DNA of 23,441 nucleotides from UBA2979 sp963694535. GTDB lineage: Bacteria > Chloroflexota > Dehalococcoidia > UBA2979. The DNA is taken from contig CAVODE010000023.1 in the NCBI GenBank assembly GCA_963694535.1, positions 1-23,441 of the forward strand, written 5' to 3'. The notes under the pieces were generated by a model. The model was not told the origin of the DNA and did no database searches. It saw only the letters and a list, made by a program, of their open reading frames with translations. A program made the translations under genes and the position numbers. Every line of letters starts with the position of its first letter. Position 1 is the first letter of the stretch. Positions 9,068-16,524 of this stretch are shown here, piece by piece.

Positions 9068-10294
9068 TTATATTCTGCGTACCTGACTTGAAATAGTTAA
9101 TCCTGAAAATGCTACTAAGAGCAAAATTGCGCCAGCCATTGAAAGAGATGTTTGTATACCGTAGGTATCAGCGATTATTCCAAGAATTATGGTCCCTATC
9201 CAACCACATCCTATGGCCACATTCCACCAACCCATAACTCGCCCACGCATATCTGATGGCACAGCAGTCTGTAACAGAATCCACTGGAGCGAGTCAACTA
9301 ATGCTCCCATAGCGCCCAAACAGGCAAGTAGCACCCATGAAATCCCCAGATTGTTCGATAGGCCAAGTACTATTTCCAGTACACCGAAACTAGCAATAAT
9401 ACCAAGTAGAAGTAACCCTCGCCTAATCGCGCCACGATAAAGAGTTAGTCCTAAAACGCCAAAAAATCCCCCCACCGCGGTTGCAGACGTTAATAATCCT
9501 AGGCCTTCAGGGCCAATCTGCAAAAGATCTTCGGCAACTACCGGCAAGAAACCGTTAAACGAAAACCCAAACATTTCGGTAAAAGCCATAAGCACTAGCA
9601 GTGCAAGTACGGCTCGACGGCCTCGAATCACGTCCAGTCCCTCGAGCATGTCCGAAAGGAAAGAACTCACCTTCATCTCTCTTGAAAAATTGGGAGATAT
9701 CGTAAGAAAAACTCCGGCGGATGCTAACAATGGCAGTGCGGCAAATACAAAAATCCAAGCAGGACTGATAGTAGCAAGTAATACGCCTCCCAGAAGTGCG
9801 CCAAGTGCGCCAACTGCTCTTTGACCCAAGGATGTGATCGTTACACCATTTGATAGCCTGGAATCTCCTACCACCTCAGCGGCCAAAGGCTGTAAGACGG
9901 CCATTTGAAGCGTGGTACTTGTACCTCCAATCAAAGCAAGTATCAAAAGTGCAAGAAGTGATTCCTGCCCTACAAAAAAAAGCATGCCCGTGATTAACAT
10001 AGCGATCGCTCGGACGCCAGCATTGATAGAAAGCGTACGACCCCGAGGATATCGATCCGAAATTACTCCCATCACCGGTCCAAACAATAGATTCGGACAA
10101 AAACGAACAGCCCAAACTAAACCAGTCAAAAATGCTGACCCAGTCATATCAAGAACAAGCCAACCGACTATAGTTCTGTCGAGCCATTGACCCATCGAAA
10201 ACAAAACAGCGCTCGACCAAAGTCTCCTAAAAGAGCCAATTTCAAAAATATCAAAAGTCTGATTGAATACACGATCGCGTATGCGGCTAAGCAT
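9068..10294 (-). CDS. MFS transporter, MFS_3/EntS-like exporter
   Basis: This is a 12-helix major facilitator protein of 408 residues. The N-terminal FRRLWSSAVLFSMGQWLDRTIVGWLVLDMTGSA resembles the MFS_3 group that includes the enterobactin exporter EntS and many drug exporters. The loop between helices 2 and 3 carries the MFS motif A variant GVISDRYPRGRTLSI (about 76-90), and a loop in the second half repeats the pattern as LYRGAIRRGLLLLG. It is the last gene of a minus-strand group: the enoyl-CoA hydratase-like gene ends 23 bp upstream, which suggests co-transcription. No strong ribosome binding site is visible. The direction of transport and the substrate are unknown; export of a small organic acid or metabolite made by the operon is one possibility. 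Confidence 0.88.
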   Translation of the reverse strand: MLSRIRDRVFNQTFDIFEIGSFRRLWSSAVLFSMGQWLDRTIVGWLVLDMTGSAFLTGLVWAVRFCPNLLFGPVMGVISDRYPRGRTLSINAGVRAIAMLITGMLFFVGQESLLALLILALIGGTSTTLQMAVLQPLAAEVVGDSRLSNGVTITSLGQRAVGALGALLGGVLLATISPAWIFVFAALPLLASAGVFLTISPNFSREMKVSSFLSDMLEGLDVIRGRRAVLALLVLMAFTEMFGFSFNGFLPVVAEDLLQIGPEGLGLLTSATAVGGFFGVLGLTLYRGAIRRGLLLLGIIASFGVLEIVLGLSNNLGISWVLLACLGAMGALVDSLQWILLQTAVPSDMRGRVMGWWNVAIGCGWIGTIILGIIADTYGIQTSLSMAGAILLLVAFSGLTISSQVRRI

Positions 10295-10317
10295 TAAATT
10301 AGGTGTCTAGACTAAAA

Positions 10318-11100
10318 CTAACGGCCCACAAATTTTGCCGCTCGCTTTTCTCTAAATGCGGCTACACCCTCGGCCGCATCGAGTGAGGCACGCGTTTTTG
10401 CAAGATGTAATTCTTCCGTGATTAACTGATTCTCATAGGTGCCGACAAGCGCTCCATATACCTGTTCTTTTATTAAGCCGTATGCCACCGTTGGGCCATT
10501 CGCCCACTTGGCAGCTAACGCTAGCGCTTCTGTAAGCACGTCACTATCATCGACAACACTATCAGCCAAACCATACTTCAAAGATTCCTCGGATCCTATA
10601 CGGTCAGCATTCCATAACCACCTCATTGATTGAGCCGGCCCAACTAATCTTGGTAACATCCAACTAACCCCGTTATCTGCAGCTAAGCCTCGTTCAGAAA
10701 ATGCAGGAAAAAAGAACGCATTTTTACCCATAACGCGTTGATCGCACGCGAGAGCCAATCCAAATCCAGCGCCTACCGCTGGGCCGTTGACGGCAGCAAT
10801 AACCGGTACCGGTAACTCGTGAAAATACTTAAGCCATTTATATCGAGGGGGCGGGCGATCCACCGTGGCCTCAGGCGTTACCTCAGGTCGAGGTGCGCTC
10901 AAATCAGCACCGGAACAAAATGCTCGACCTTCCCCAGTTAACACAACGGCACGTATGCTTGCATTATCTCTCGTAGCCCGAAGTGTGTCTCTCAGGATGA
11001 CACGCATCTCATCGGTTAAGGCATTCAAACGCTCCGGACGATTCATCGTTATTAGGAGTGTCGCCTCTTTTTGTTGAACTGTTATAGGGCTCTCTATCAT
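10318..11100 (-). CDS. Enoyl-CoA hydratase/isomerase family protein (PaaG-like)
   Basis: This crotonase-fold enzyme of 260 residues acts on a CoA thioester in the cytoplasm. Both oxyanion-hole segments are present: RAFCSGADLSAP (59-70) and AAVNGPAVGAGFGLALACD (102-120). At the position where classical hydratases have their catalytic Glu, this protein has GLAADNGVSWMLPRLVG (138-154). That resembles PaaG, the ring 1,2-epoxyphenylacetyl-CoA isomerase, in which an Asp in a similar motif is the base, so Asp142 is the likely catalytic residue. An isomerase or non-hydratase role is therefore more probable than simple hydration. It starts 3 bp after the DsrE-like gene stops and lies 23 bp before the MFS gene. 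ATG 11100 has no clear ribosome binding site, so coupling to the upstream gene is likely. Confidence 0.9.
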   Translation of the reverse strand: MIESPITVQQKEATLLITMNRPERLNALTDEMRVILRDTLRATRDNASIRAVVLTGEGRAFCSGADLSAPRPEVTPEATVDRPPPRYKWLKYFHELPVPVIAAVNGPAVGAGFGLALACDQRVMGKNAFFFPAFSERGLAADNGVSWMLPRLVGPAQSMRWLWNADRIGSEESLKYGLADSVVDDSDVLTEALALAAKWANGPTVAYGLIKEQVYGALVGTYENQLITEELHLAKTRASLDAAEGVAAFREKRAAKFVGR

Positions 11101-11103
11101 ACG

Positions 11104-11466
11104 CTACAACGATATCACTTGATCTGGCGGGTTAGGTTCTAGTGCCGCATATAGGTCCGGAAAACAACCGACTGCTACGCCATCTACAACGTCATTCGGT
11201 ACAGCATTGCCCGCCTCGCCTGTAGCTAGGCCTCTTTCAATTGCGCACTGATCACACATCATAAGGAGCATTCCTTTTTCCTTCGCAATCTTTGCGAGCC
11301 GCTCTCCCTTTGGATCCCCTGACCGCAGCATGAAAACATTGTCATCAAAGAAAAATATTCCCAGCACATCTGCACCATGAGAATCTGATTCCAGTTGAGG
11401 CAAGATCATGTCACCAACCTTGTGATTAGCAGCATTTGGGGTATTTAGTATGTATGCAACTTTCAA
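11104..11466 (-). CDS. DsrE-like sulfur-relay family protein
   Basis: This small cytoplasmic protein resembles the DsrE/DsrF family, whose members carry persulfide sulfur on cysteines or act as small oligomeric partners. With a TTG start at 11466 it has 120 residues; AGGA at 11473-11476 sits 6 nt ahead of that codon. A longer version from GTG 11484 adds six residues but has no ribosome binding site. The fold pattern is an N-terminal strand KVAYILNTP, a long helix, the strand GADVLGIFFFDDNVFML, helix, and the strand GMLLMMCDQCAIERGLA. Cys71 and Cys74 form a CxxC pair and Cys101 lies in VGCFPDLYAAL. The cysteines fit sulfur transfer or redox work, but no partner (TusA, rhodanese, Dsr) is nearby. 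It leads an operon with the hydratase-like and MFS genes. Confidence 0.72.
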   Translation of the reverse strand: MKVAYILNTPNAANHKVGDMILPQLESDSHGADVLGIFFFDDNVFMLRSGDPKGERLAKIAKEKGMLLMMCDQCAIERGLATGEAGNAVPNDVVDGVAVGCFPDLYAALEPNPPDQVISL

Positions 11467-11504
11467 GCAATTTCCTATCTTCACGTTAAATTCTAATTCG
11501 CTAG

Positions 11505-11533
11505 AATGTATCTTCTTATCGCTGAAAGTTCAA
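11505..11533 (-). promoter_or_regulatory. Candidate promoter of the DsrE-hydratase-MFS operon
   Basis: On the minus strand TTGAAC (11533-11528) and TACATT (11510-11505) are separated by 17 bp and match the sigma-70 type -35 and -10 boxes at 4 of 6 positions each. The site sits about 40 bp upstream of the favoured TTG start, in the divergent gap with the next plus-strand gene. Confidence 0.3.
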
Positions 11534-11611
11534 GATATCATTAAAAAATTAACTCGGACTAATTAATAAACAGGTTGCGAGTAAGTGTACTCAAAGATGG
11601 CAGGAGCATTT

Positions 11612-11980
11612 ATGGCAGAAACACCGATGGCCGCACTAAATTCACATATGAAAGCAATTTCAGAGAAAAACTTGCAGGACCTACGAATGGGATCGGAATA
11701 CCCGTTCGTACACATTGATGAATTCGGTACGAAAGATTGGTACGAGACATCGAACGATGTCTTAGATTTTCCGATATGGAATCATCCAAATTTTGGTGGG
11801 GCTGAAATTACTCATTCAATCGTTATTTCCTCAACGGGTGACTTGAATGTCTATCTACTTACTATCCAACTACGGACCACTGAACAAGAACTCGGCGATC
11901 GAGTGCAAGCCATCTGGGCCGTCGCACGAAATGGCGAGGATTGGCTCATGTCTTGGCGTCAATTTCTTGGAGTCATCTAA
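11612..11980 (+). CDS. Small NTF2/SnoaL-like protein of unknown function
   Basis: This is a cytoplasmic protein of 122 residues without membrane segments. I choose ATG 11612 because AGGAG at 11602-11606 lies 5 nt upstream; GTG 11585 and ATG 11597 would lengthen it by 9 or 5 residues but lack a ribosome binding site. The pattern of an N-terminal helix (MAALNSHMKAISEKNLQDL), a central part rich in aromatic residues, then strands with THSIVISSTGDLNVYLLTIQL and a final GEDWLMSWRQFLGVI is like NTF2-fold proteins, where the last strands line a pocket. This family call is a structural guess from pattern, not a motif match. It diverges from the DsrE-led operon and is followed, 10 bp after its stop, by a palindromic MITE-like element. 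Confidence 0.75.
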   Translation: MAETPMAALNSHMKAISEKNLQDLRMGSEYPFVHIDEFGTKDWYETSNDVLDFPIWNHPNFGGAEITHSIVISSTGDLNVYLLTIQLRTTEQELGDRVQAIWAVARNGEDWLMSWRQFLGVI

Positions 11981-11990
11981 AAAAATTAAT

Positions 11991-12093
11991 ACTTTCGTAG
12001 GCCTTGTTTCGGTTTATCCCGTATATTTCAGCAATTGAGGGATTACTGAAAGGGATGGTTTATTTTAACTCCGAATGCAAGACCTACGAAAGT
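11991..12093. mobile_element. 103-bp MITE-like palindromic element
   Basis: Terminal inverted repeats ACTTTCGTAGGCCTTG (11991-12006) and CAAGACCTACGAAAGT (12078-12093) match at 15 of 16 positions. The element is flanked by the direct repeat TAAT (11987-11990 and 12094-12097; TTAAT if the shared T is counted), as expected for a target-site duplication. Nested inverted segments continue inward: TTCGG/CCGAA (12008-12012 and 12071-12075), ATCCC/GGGAT (12016-12020 and 12052-12056) and TTTCAG/CTGAAA (12026-12031 and 12046-12051). No coding capacity is present. Read on the minus strand, the structure is followed by seven T residues (11985-11979), so it could also terminate the YHYH gene transcript. 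A simple large terminator is the alternative. Confidence 0.5.
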
Positions 12094-12195
12094 TAATGTC
12101 TGGCATTCACCAGTGTACATAAGTTAACTGCTAAACAAATTAGTGTATGTTAAATACCTAGCATATCTCCGTATTCTCATGTAGATAAAGCCAAT

Positions 12196-13476
12196 TTAGA
12201 AGCCACGTCGATGATTCCCTGAGTTCGTAGGCCTGCCACTAGGTGGAGCTCCGCCTCCGCCAGTTCCACCCATATCACCTATATTTCTAGAATCTGGGAT
12301 AGCGTGATAGCAAAGAGGAAAATAAGGAAATCCATGAGAATTCGCTCCGTTGTGCATCGTTGAATGATAATGGTACACAGGTTCAACTGAATGAGGAGTT
12401 GAGGTAATGTGACCGTTACACTGATCTAGATCACCTAACCCAGCCACATAAACGTAATCACTAATTCCATCGTAGCCCGTAGCACCATCGATAAGCTGAT
12501 AACTACTTTTCATTTCTTTGACTTCGAAATTCATATCCCAGCCATAGCTGCCGTAAATCGCATATCCATCAAAAGCAAAACCAAGAATAGCCGAATGAAC
12601 AGATGAATCAACATCTTCAAACATATAATTAGTACTAGAGGTCTCTGCGTGCCAGTGTATGCAATTTGCATCATAATGATAATGATATTGACCACCAGGA
12701 CCCGAGTGTCCTCCACAAACCCCTAAGTCAATTGGCTGTCTATCTTCCTCGTACAGACCCAACTCATGAGCAACTGCATCACCGCCCGGACCATCTTCGG
12801 GACCATATATTGCTACCCCTGTGACAGTAAATGCCGTGGCCCCTCTGACAGGCGCATACTCATAATCTTGATTAATAGCATCTGACGGAAATCGAGGCAA
12901 ATACCACAATTCTTGCTGCTCAGTTGCACAACAACCATTCGTGGATTCAAAATCATGATTTGGAATACCAGTAGCACTGATAATTATGGTGTCTTCTAGG
13001 ATATTCACACTTACAGTACAGCGTAGATTAGTAGACCCTCTCGGTGTTAAGTCGGACACATATAAATCTTCTTGACAAAGCCAAATATCAAGTCGAACAG
13101 CTAGTGTTTCCTCTGAGGTTCTACCTTTCGCACCAGCCAGAAACAGATCGGACTCTTGAGGTATTCCCGACGCTGTTGCCACGGGTGTACTTGTTGCCAC
13201 GGGTGTACTTGTTGCCACGGGTGTGTTTGCTGCCACGGGTGTACTTGTTGCCACGGGTGTGTTTGCTGCCACGGGTGCACTTGTTGCCACGGGTGTGTTT
13301 GTTGCCACGGGTGTGTTTGTTGCCACCGATGTGTTTGTTACCATCGATGTGGCCGTCGCTGTAGATGTGGCCGTAACTAAATGCTCATGATCATCGTGAT
13401 TATGGCTCTCACCGGTTACGGTATTACACGACATGGACATTATTAACAGCCCGAAAACAAAAATTATTCTCATCAT
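12196..13476 (-). CDS. Secreted YHYH-domain protein, probable lipoprotein with repeat linker
   Basis: This exported protein of 426 residues begins with a short hydrophobic signal (MMRIIFVFGLLIMSMSC); Cys17 could be lipidated, although SMS before it is a non-standard lipobox. A histidine-rich tract SHNHDDHEH (24-32) follows. Residues about 36-101 are a Thr/Pro/Val/Ala linker of repeated six-residue units such as ATNTPV, encoded by 18-bp DNA repeats. The globular part resembles the YHYH family: GVCGGHSGPGGQYHYHYD (252-269) and VYHYHSTMHN (367-376) hold the two YHYH motifs. Several cysteines (134, 153, 182, 183, 254, 272, 353, 389) probably form disulfides outside the cell. The C-terminus is Gly/Pro rich. 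The biochemical role of YHYH proteins is not established; the histidines suggest metal binding. AGGA precedes the first ATG by 6 nt. Confidence 0.87.
   Translation of the reverse strand: MMRIIFVFGLLIMSMSCNTVTGESHNHDDHEHLVTATSTATATSMVTNTSVATNTPVATNTPVATSAPVAANTPVATSTPVAANTPVATSTPVATSTPVATASGIPQESDLFLAGAKGRTSEETLAVRLDIWLCQEDLYVSDLTPRGSTNLRCTVSVNILEDTIIISATGIPNHDFESTNGCCATEQQELWYLPRFPSDAINQDYEYAPVRGATAFTVTGVAIYGPEDGPGGDAVAHELGLYEEDRQPIDLGVCGGHSGPGGQYHYHYDANCIHWHAETSSTNYMFEDVDSSVHSAILGFAFDGYAIYGSYGWDMNFEVKEMKSSYQLIDGATGYDGISDYVYVAGLGDLDQCNGHITSTPHSVEPVYHYHSTMHNGANSHGFPYFPLCYHAIPDSRNIGDMGGTGGGGAPPSGRPTNSGNHRRGF
13175..13372. repeat. 18-bp tandem repeat (minisatellite) inside the YHYH gene
   Basis: About eleven 18-bp units run in phase with the reading frame. 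The first eight are near-identical versions of GTTGCCACGGGTGTACTT, with the TGTACTT/TGTGTTT ends alternating; the last three are diverged. Units 3-4 and 5-6 form a 36-bp higher-order repeat differing at one base, a sign of recent duplication. Each unit adds six residues to the extracellular linker, so copy number can change without breaking the frame. Confidence 0.9.
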
Positions 13477-13638
13477 GCCATTTCCTTAATTCACAGTAAG
13501 GTTCTGCTCTACTGGAATTATTGTGTTGCTTATCACTCCATCTAATCATATTTGCATAAGAAAATCACAAGAATTAGCTCCGCTGGAAAATAAATACCTA
13601 GGGACTGCTTACTCTATGATTTGGGTAAGGCATCGCGT

Positions 13639-14544
13639 ATGAAAGAAGGTGATGGAATGCGCAATTCTGATACGAGAGCCATATTAAGTAGTTCGAGTCT
13701 TGTGATTGTTGCTGCGTTGGTGGCCTTCGCGGCAAGCCGAGGAGAATCCGTCGGCGTTGCTCTAGTCGGTGACCTACCTTTGATCTTCCTTTGCATGATG
13801 ATATCTTTTGCAATTCAGTGGTTAGTTTTTATCCCCTCCTATTTGTACAAGACTGAAAAATACTTCGATCTGACTGGAGGACTGACATTTCTCTCTCTTA
13901 CCGCAGTTATTCTTTTACTCACAGAAAACCGCACGATAATCTCCTATTTACTAGCTATTTTGATTGCTATTTGGGCGATTCGACTATCTTCATTTCTTTT
14001 TTTACGTATCAGAGAGGATGGTCATGATAAAAGATTCACTGAGGTAATTCCTGATAAGACAAAATTTTTATTCTATTGGACCTTTCAAGGTTTTTGGGCC
14101 TTCATTACTCCGGTCGTTGCATTCACTGCAATAGGGTCACAAAATATTAACGGTGAAATTGAAATTATGACCTTGCTTGGTCTTGTCATTTGGCTGATTG
14201 GTTTCTGTATTGAAGTTATTGCTGATCGGCAAAAGCGAAAATTTCGAAAGACCACAGAAAATAAGAGCCGATTTATTAGCAGCGGACTTTGGGCTTGGTC
14301 TCGGCATCCAAACTATTTCGGCGAAATCATACTTTGGATAGGTGTTCTGATAATCGCGCTGCCTACCCTGATCGGATGGCAATACGTCACGGTTTTATCG
14401 GTCCCCTACGTGATTATTATGCTTACCAAAGTCTCAGGTGTCATAAAACTTGAAAAAGCATCTGATCAGAAATGGGGTACCGATGAAGCCTATCAAAAAT
14501 ACAAAACAAACACGCCAACACTCATTCCAAGACGACCTCGCTGA
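13639..14544 (+). CDS. DUF1295 / steroid 5-alpha-reductase-like membrane protein
   Basis: This is a polytopic membrane protein of 301 residues of the DUF1295 family, related to the C-terminal domain of steroid 5-alpha reductases and to membrane methyltransferases. About seven hydrophobic segments are visible. The family hallmarks are near the C-terminus: GFCIEVIADRQKRKFR, then the conserved SSGLWAWSRHPNYFGE and finally YQKYKTNTPTLIPR. ATG 13639 is chosen because AAGG at 13627-13630 lies 8 nt upstream. ATG 13657, with AAGGTGAT just before it, is equally possible and six residues shorter. An upstream TTG at 13621 lacks a ribosome binding site. Members are assumed to be NAD(P)H-dependent reductases, but no substrate is known for most. 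The gene diverges from the YHYH gene and lies 31 bp before an MFS transporter, probably in one transcript. Confidence 0.87.
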   Translation: MKEGDGMRNSDTRAILSSSSLVIVAALVAFAASRGESVGVALVGDLPLIFLCMMISFAIQWLVFIPSYLYKTEKYFDLTGGLTFLSLTAVILLLTENRTIISYLLAILIAIWAIRLSSFLFLRIREDGHDKRFTEVIPDKTKFLFYWTFQGFWAFITPVVAFTAIGSQNINGEIEIMTLLGLVIWLIGFCIEVIADRQKRKFRKTTENKSRFISSGLWAWSRHPNYFGEIILWIGVLIIALPTLIGWQYVTVLSVPYVIIMLTKVSGVIKLEKASDQKWGTDEAYQKYKTNTPTLIPRRPR

Positions 14545-14575
14545 TTTCCAAGAAACTGGGATGTAGTCACCGCTA

Positions 14576-16210
14576 ATGGAAAACACCTTGACCGCTATTG
14601 AGGCGCCCGATTACTCAAAAAAATGGAGATCTTTTTTTCCCATAGGATTATCACTTTTTACGACTGTTCTCAGTATGACAATGGTGTTTGTGGCACTTTC
14701 AGCTATTGCTGACGACTTCAGTGTTACTCTCAAGGCCGTTTCTTGGGTAGTAATAATCGAATCACTTGTCTTAAGTTCATTAATTATGCCGATGGGACGA
14801 GTCGGTGATATTTTTGGCTGGAAACCAATACACGTCATTGGACTTGGTCTCTTTGCGGTAGGAGCGCTTTCAACTGCTTTTGCACCCTCATTCATAGCTC
14901 TCATTGGTGCGCGACTAATAATGTCTGTCGGTAATTCAATGATTCAATCTACTCAGACGGCTCTTGCAATCGCCTCGTTCCCACCTGAAGAGCAAGGGAA
15001 AGCAATTGGAAGCCAAAGTACTGCCGTTGCTATAGGTGGTTGCTGTGGTCCATTAGTTGCGGGATTCACTCTGCAAATTCTTCCTTGGGAAGCAATGTTC
15101 TTGCTTCTAGTGCCACTGAGTCTCATCACCATGGTGGCTGCACTTGTACTCATAGATAACTCTGTTCTAAAACATCGACAAACTAAGATTGCTCGGACAT
15201 TTGATTGGGGTGGAGCACTGCTTTCAGCGCCAGCGGTGATCATTCTTATAACCATAATTAATAATCCGTTCAATTTATCGTTTCTCTCCTTTCCATTTAT
15301 AGGAGGCTTAGCTGCCGTGGCTCTACTCTTTGCAGCATTCTGCTTTTGGGAACTGCGTTCATCGTCACCCATGCTGGAACTACGCATTTTTCGTAATCGA
15401 ACTTTCGCCACCTCAGTTGGTGCACGAGCCCTCGGCTTTATGGCTGCGACAAATATCCAATTACTACCTCCGATATTACTTATAAGCGTAAAAGGTTTAT
15501 CAGCAGGATCTGCTGGTCTGATACTTGTGCTGAACTTCCTGGGTATGGCCATCGCGTCCACAACTGCAGGTAGGCTCTCTGATCGATTTCGCCCCAAACC
15601 CTTTGCGGTTTTTGGATTCAGTCTGCTAGTAATCAGTACCCTGGGGATGTCTTTCATCACCACTACTGGGTCACTCTGGTTTCTCATGGCAGCACTCGTA
15701 GTTCACGGTCTCGCGTTGGGCTTTTGGAATGTCCCAAATCAAGCTCTACTAATGGGCTCGCTTCCTCAATCAAGCTTGGGAATTGGGGGTGCATTCAGTA
15801 ATCTCACTCGAAACGTGGGCAATGTGACGGGGCAAGCTGTTGTGACAGCAATCGTCGTAAGCGTCATGATGGCAAAGGGTTTTGACATACCTCTCAGTGA
15901 AATTGCAGATACTGAAGGCTCAGGCGATGCCTTCATCAATGGTTGGAAAATAGCGTTCTGGCTTGCTGCCGCATTGTCTGCAGCTGGATTAGTCACAACG
16001 CTAATCACAAAGTCAACTTCGCCGACAAAGTTACCAGTTTTCCAGAATCCGGCTTCAATTCAACAGTCTGAAGCTGGAATTAAACAACCCATCGAATCCT
16101 CTTCACCGGCAGTAAAATCAAGCACAATGCTAATCGGAATACCTCTAGTAATCGCTTGGATATTTGTGCTCGACTGGTTCTGGAAAAAGAAAAATGACCA
16201 GAACGAATAA
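14576..16210 (+). CDS. DHA2-type MFS transporter (EmrB/QacA-like) with extra C-terminal helix
   Basis: This 544-residue proton-linked antiporter-type protein resembles EmrB/QacA. Motif A appears as MGRVGDIFGWKPIH (73-86). RLIMSVGNSMIQSTQTALAIASF lies in the helix 4 region, and the helix 5 motif C region reads GSQSTAVAIGGCCGPLVAG. The core has about 14 membrane helices. After it comes a hydrophilic Ser/Pro-rich linker of about 40 residues and a further hydrophobic segment (about 518-535, IGIPLVIAWIFVLDWFW) ending in KKKNDQNE, so the C-terminus has one more helix than usual. A close paralogue with the same layout lies at 19369-21054 on the other strand. It follows the DUF1295 gene by 31 bp, and the start has only a weak, distant ribosome binding site. 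Drug or metabolite export is the family expectation. Confidence 0.92.
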   Translation: MENTLTAIEAPDYSKKWRSFFPIGLSLFTTVLSMTMVFVALSAIADDFSVTLKAVSWVVIIESLVLSSLIMPMGRVGDIFGWKPIHVIGLGLFAVGALSTAFAPSFIALIGARLIMSVGNSMIQSTQTALAIASFPPEEQGKAIGSQSTAVAIGGCCGPLVAGFTLQILPWEAMFLLLVPLSLITMVAALVLIDNSVLKHRQTKIARTFDWGGALLSAPAVIILITIINNPFNLSFLSFPFIGGLAAVALLFAAFCFWELRSSSPMLELRIFRNRTFATSVGARALGFMAATNIQLLPPILLISVKGLSAGSAGLILVLNFLGMAIASTTAGRLSDRFRPKPFAVFGFSLLVISTLGMSFITTTGSLWFLMAALVVHGLALGFWNVPNQALLMGSLPQSSLGIGGAFSNLTRNVGNVTGQAVVTAIVVSVMMAKGFDIPLSEIADTEGSGDAFINGWKIAFWLAAALSAAGLVTTLITKSTSPTKLPVFQNPASIQQSEAGIKQPIESSSPAVKSSTMLIGIPLVIAWIFVLDWFWKKKNDQNE

Positions 16211-16218
16211 TTACCAGC

Positions 16219-16380
16219 CTAGGAAAATAGTAATCTAAAAATCACATGACTTATTAACATTGTGCCTAATGCTGCAGGCACAGCTAGTCTGCCTCCTGTC
16301 GTCCGCATACGAAACCAGACTAATATCGCCATTAGTAGAGGTACAAATGTCATGAGATATGATTCGACTGGAGTAATCAT
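16219..16380 (-). CDS. 53-residue membrane protein of unknown function
   Basis: A short minus-strand frame starts at ATG 16380 with AAAGGAG ending 6 nt upstream (AGGAG at 16391-16387), one of the best ribosome binding sites in the window, and stops at TAG 16221-16219. The product begins MITPVESYLMTFVPLLMAIL. It has two hydrophobic stretches (about residues 8-23 and 33-52) separated by the basic turn RMRTTGGR, so it is probably a two-helix membrane hairpin with the turn in the cytoplasm. No family is recognised. It converges on the DHA2 transporter gene, ending 8 bp beyond that gene's stop, and diverges from the muconolactone-isomerase-like gene. A 69-codon frame in another register over the same DNA is less credible because it has no such ribosome binding site. 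Confidence 0.65.
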   Translation of the reverse strand: MITPVESYLMTFVPLLMAILVWFRMRTTGGRLAVPAALGTMLISHVIFRLLFS

Positions 16381-16485
16381 CTGCAGCTCCTTTCGCAGAG
16401 TCTATGACATTTTTGCATGACTGTATTGGTGAAGCTACTGCCAATCTATCTGTTACATCTTTTTAGCATTAAATTTATTAGAATC

Positions 16486-16502
16486 TTGGCACAAATTGGC
16501 AC
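16486..16502 (+). promoter_or_regulatory. TTGGCAC direct repeat in the promoter region, possible operator
   Basis: TTGGCAC occurs at 16486-16492 and again at 16496-16502, spaced 10 bp apart, which is one helical turn. A TAGAAT box at 16479-16484 directly upstream could be a -10 element, which would place the repeats over the transcription start. No convincing -35 box was found, and the assignment is speculative. Confidence 0.2.
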
Positions 16503-16524
16503 TGGCTATTAGAAAGGTCTCTCT

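Noticed and set aside
11991..12093. The palindrome as an integron attC site.
   Set aside because: The ends do not fit the GTTRRRY/RYYYAAC core boxes, no integrase is nearby, and the flanking TAAT repeats fit transposition better.
13175..13372. Regular short repeats as a CRISPR array.
   Set aside because: The units are contiguous 18-bp copies with no spacers, in phase with a coding frame, and no cas gene is present.
13156..13380. Plus-strand frame coding a CCHGC-repeat, cysteine-rich peptide that looks like a metallothionein.
   Set aside because: It is the antisense reading of the 18-bp repeats in the YHYH gene. The repeat creates the periodic cysteines, there is no ribosome binding site, and the sense frame carries a recognisable protein.
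13621..13638. TTG at 13621 as the start of the DUF1295 protein.
   Set aside because: No ribosome binding site precedes it, whereas ATG 13639 and ATG 13657 both have purine-rich sites at good distance.
14953..15687. Antisense frame of 244 codons in the DHA2 transporter gene.
   Set aside because: The sense frame encodes an evident 14-helix transporter; the antisense product shows no motif and no start signal.
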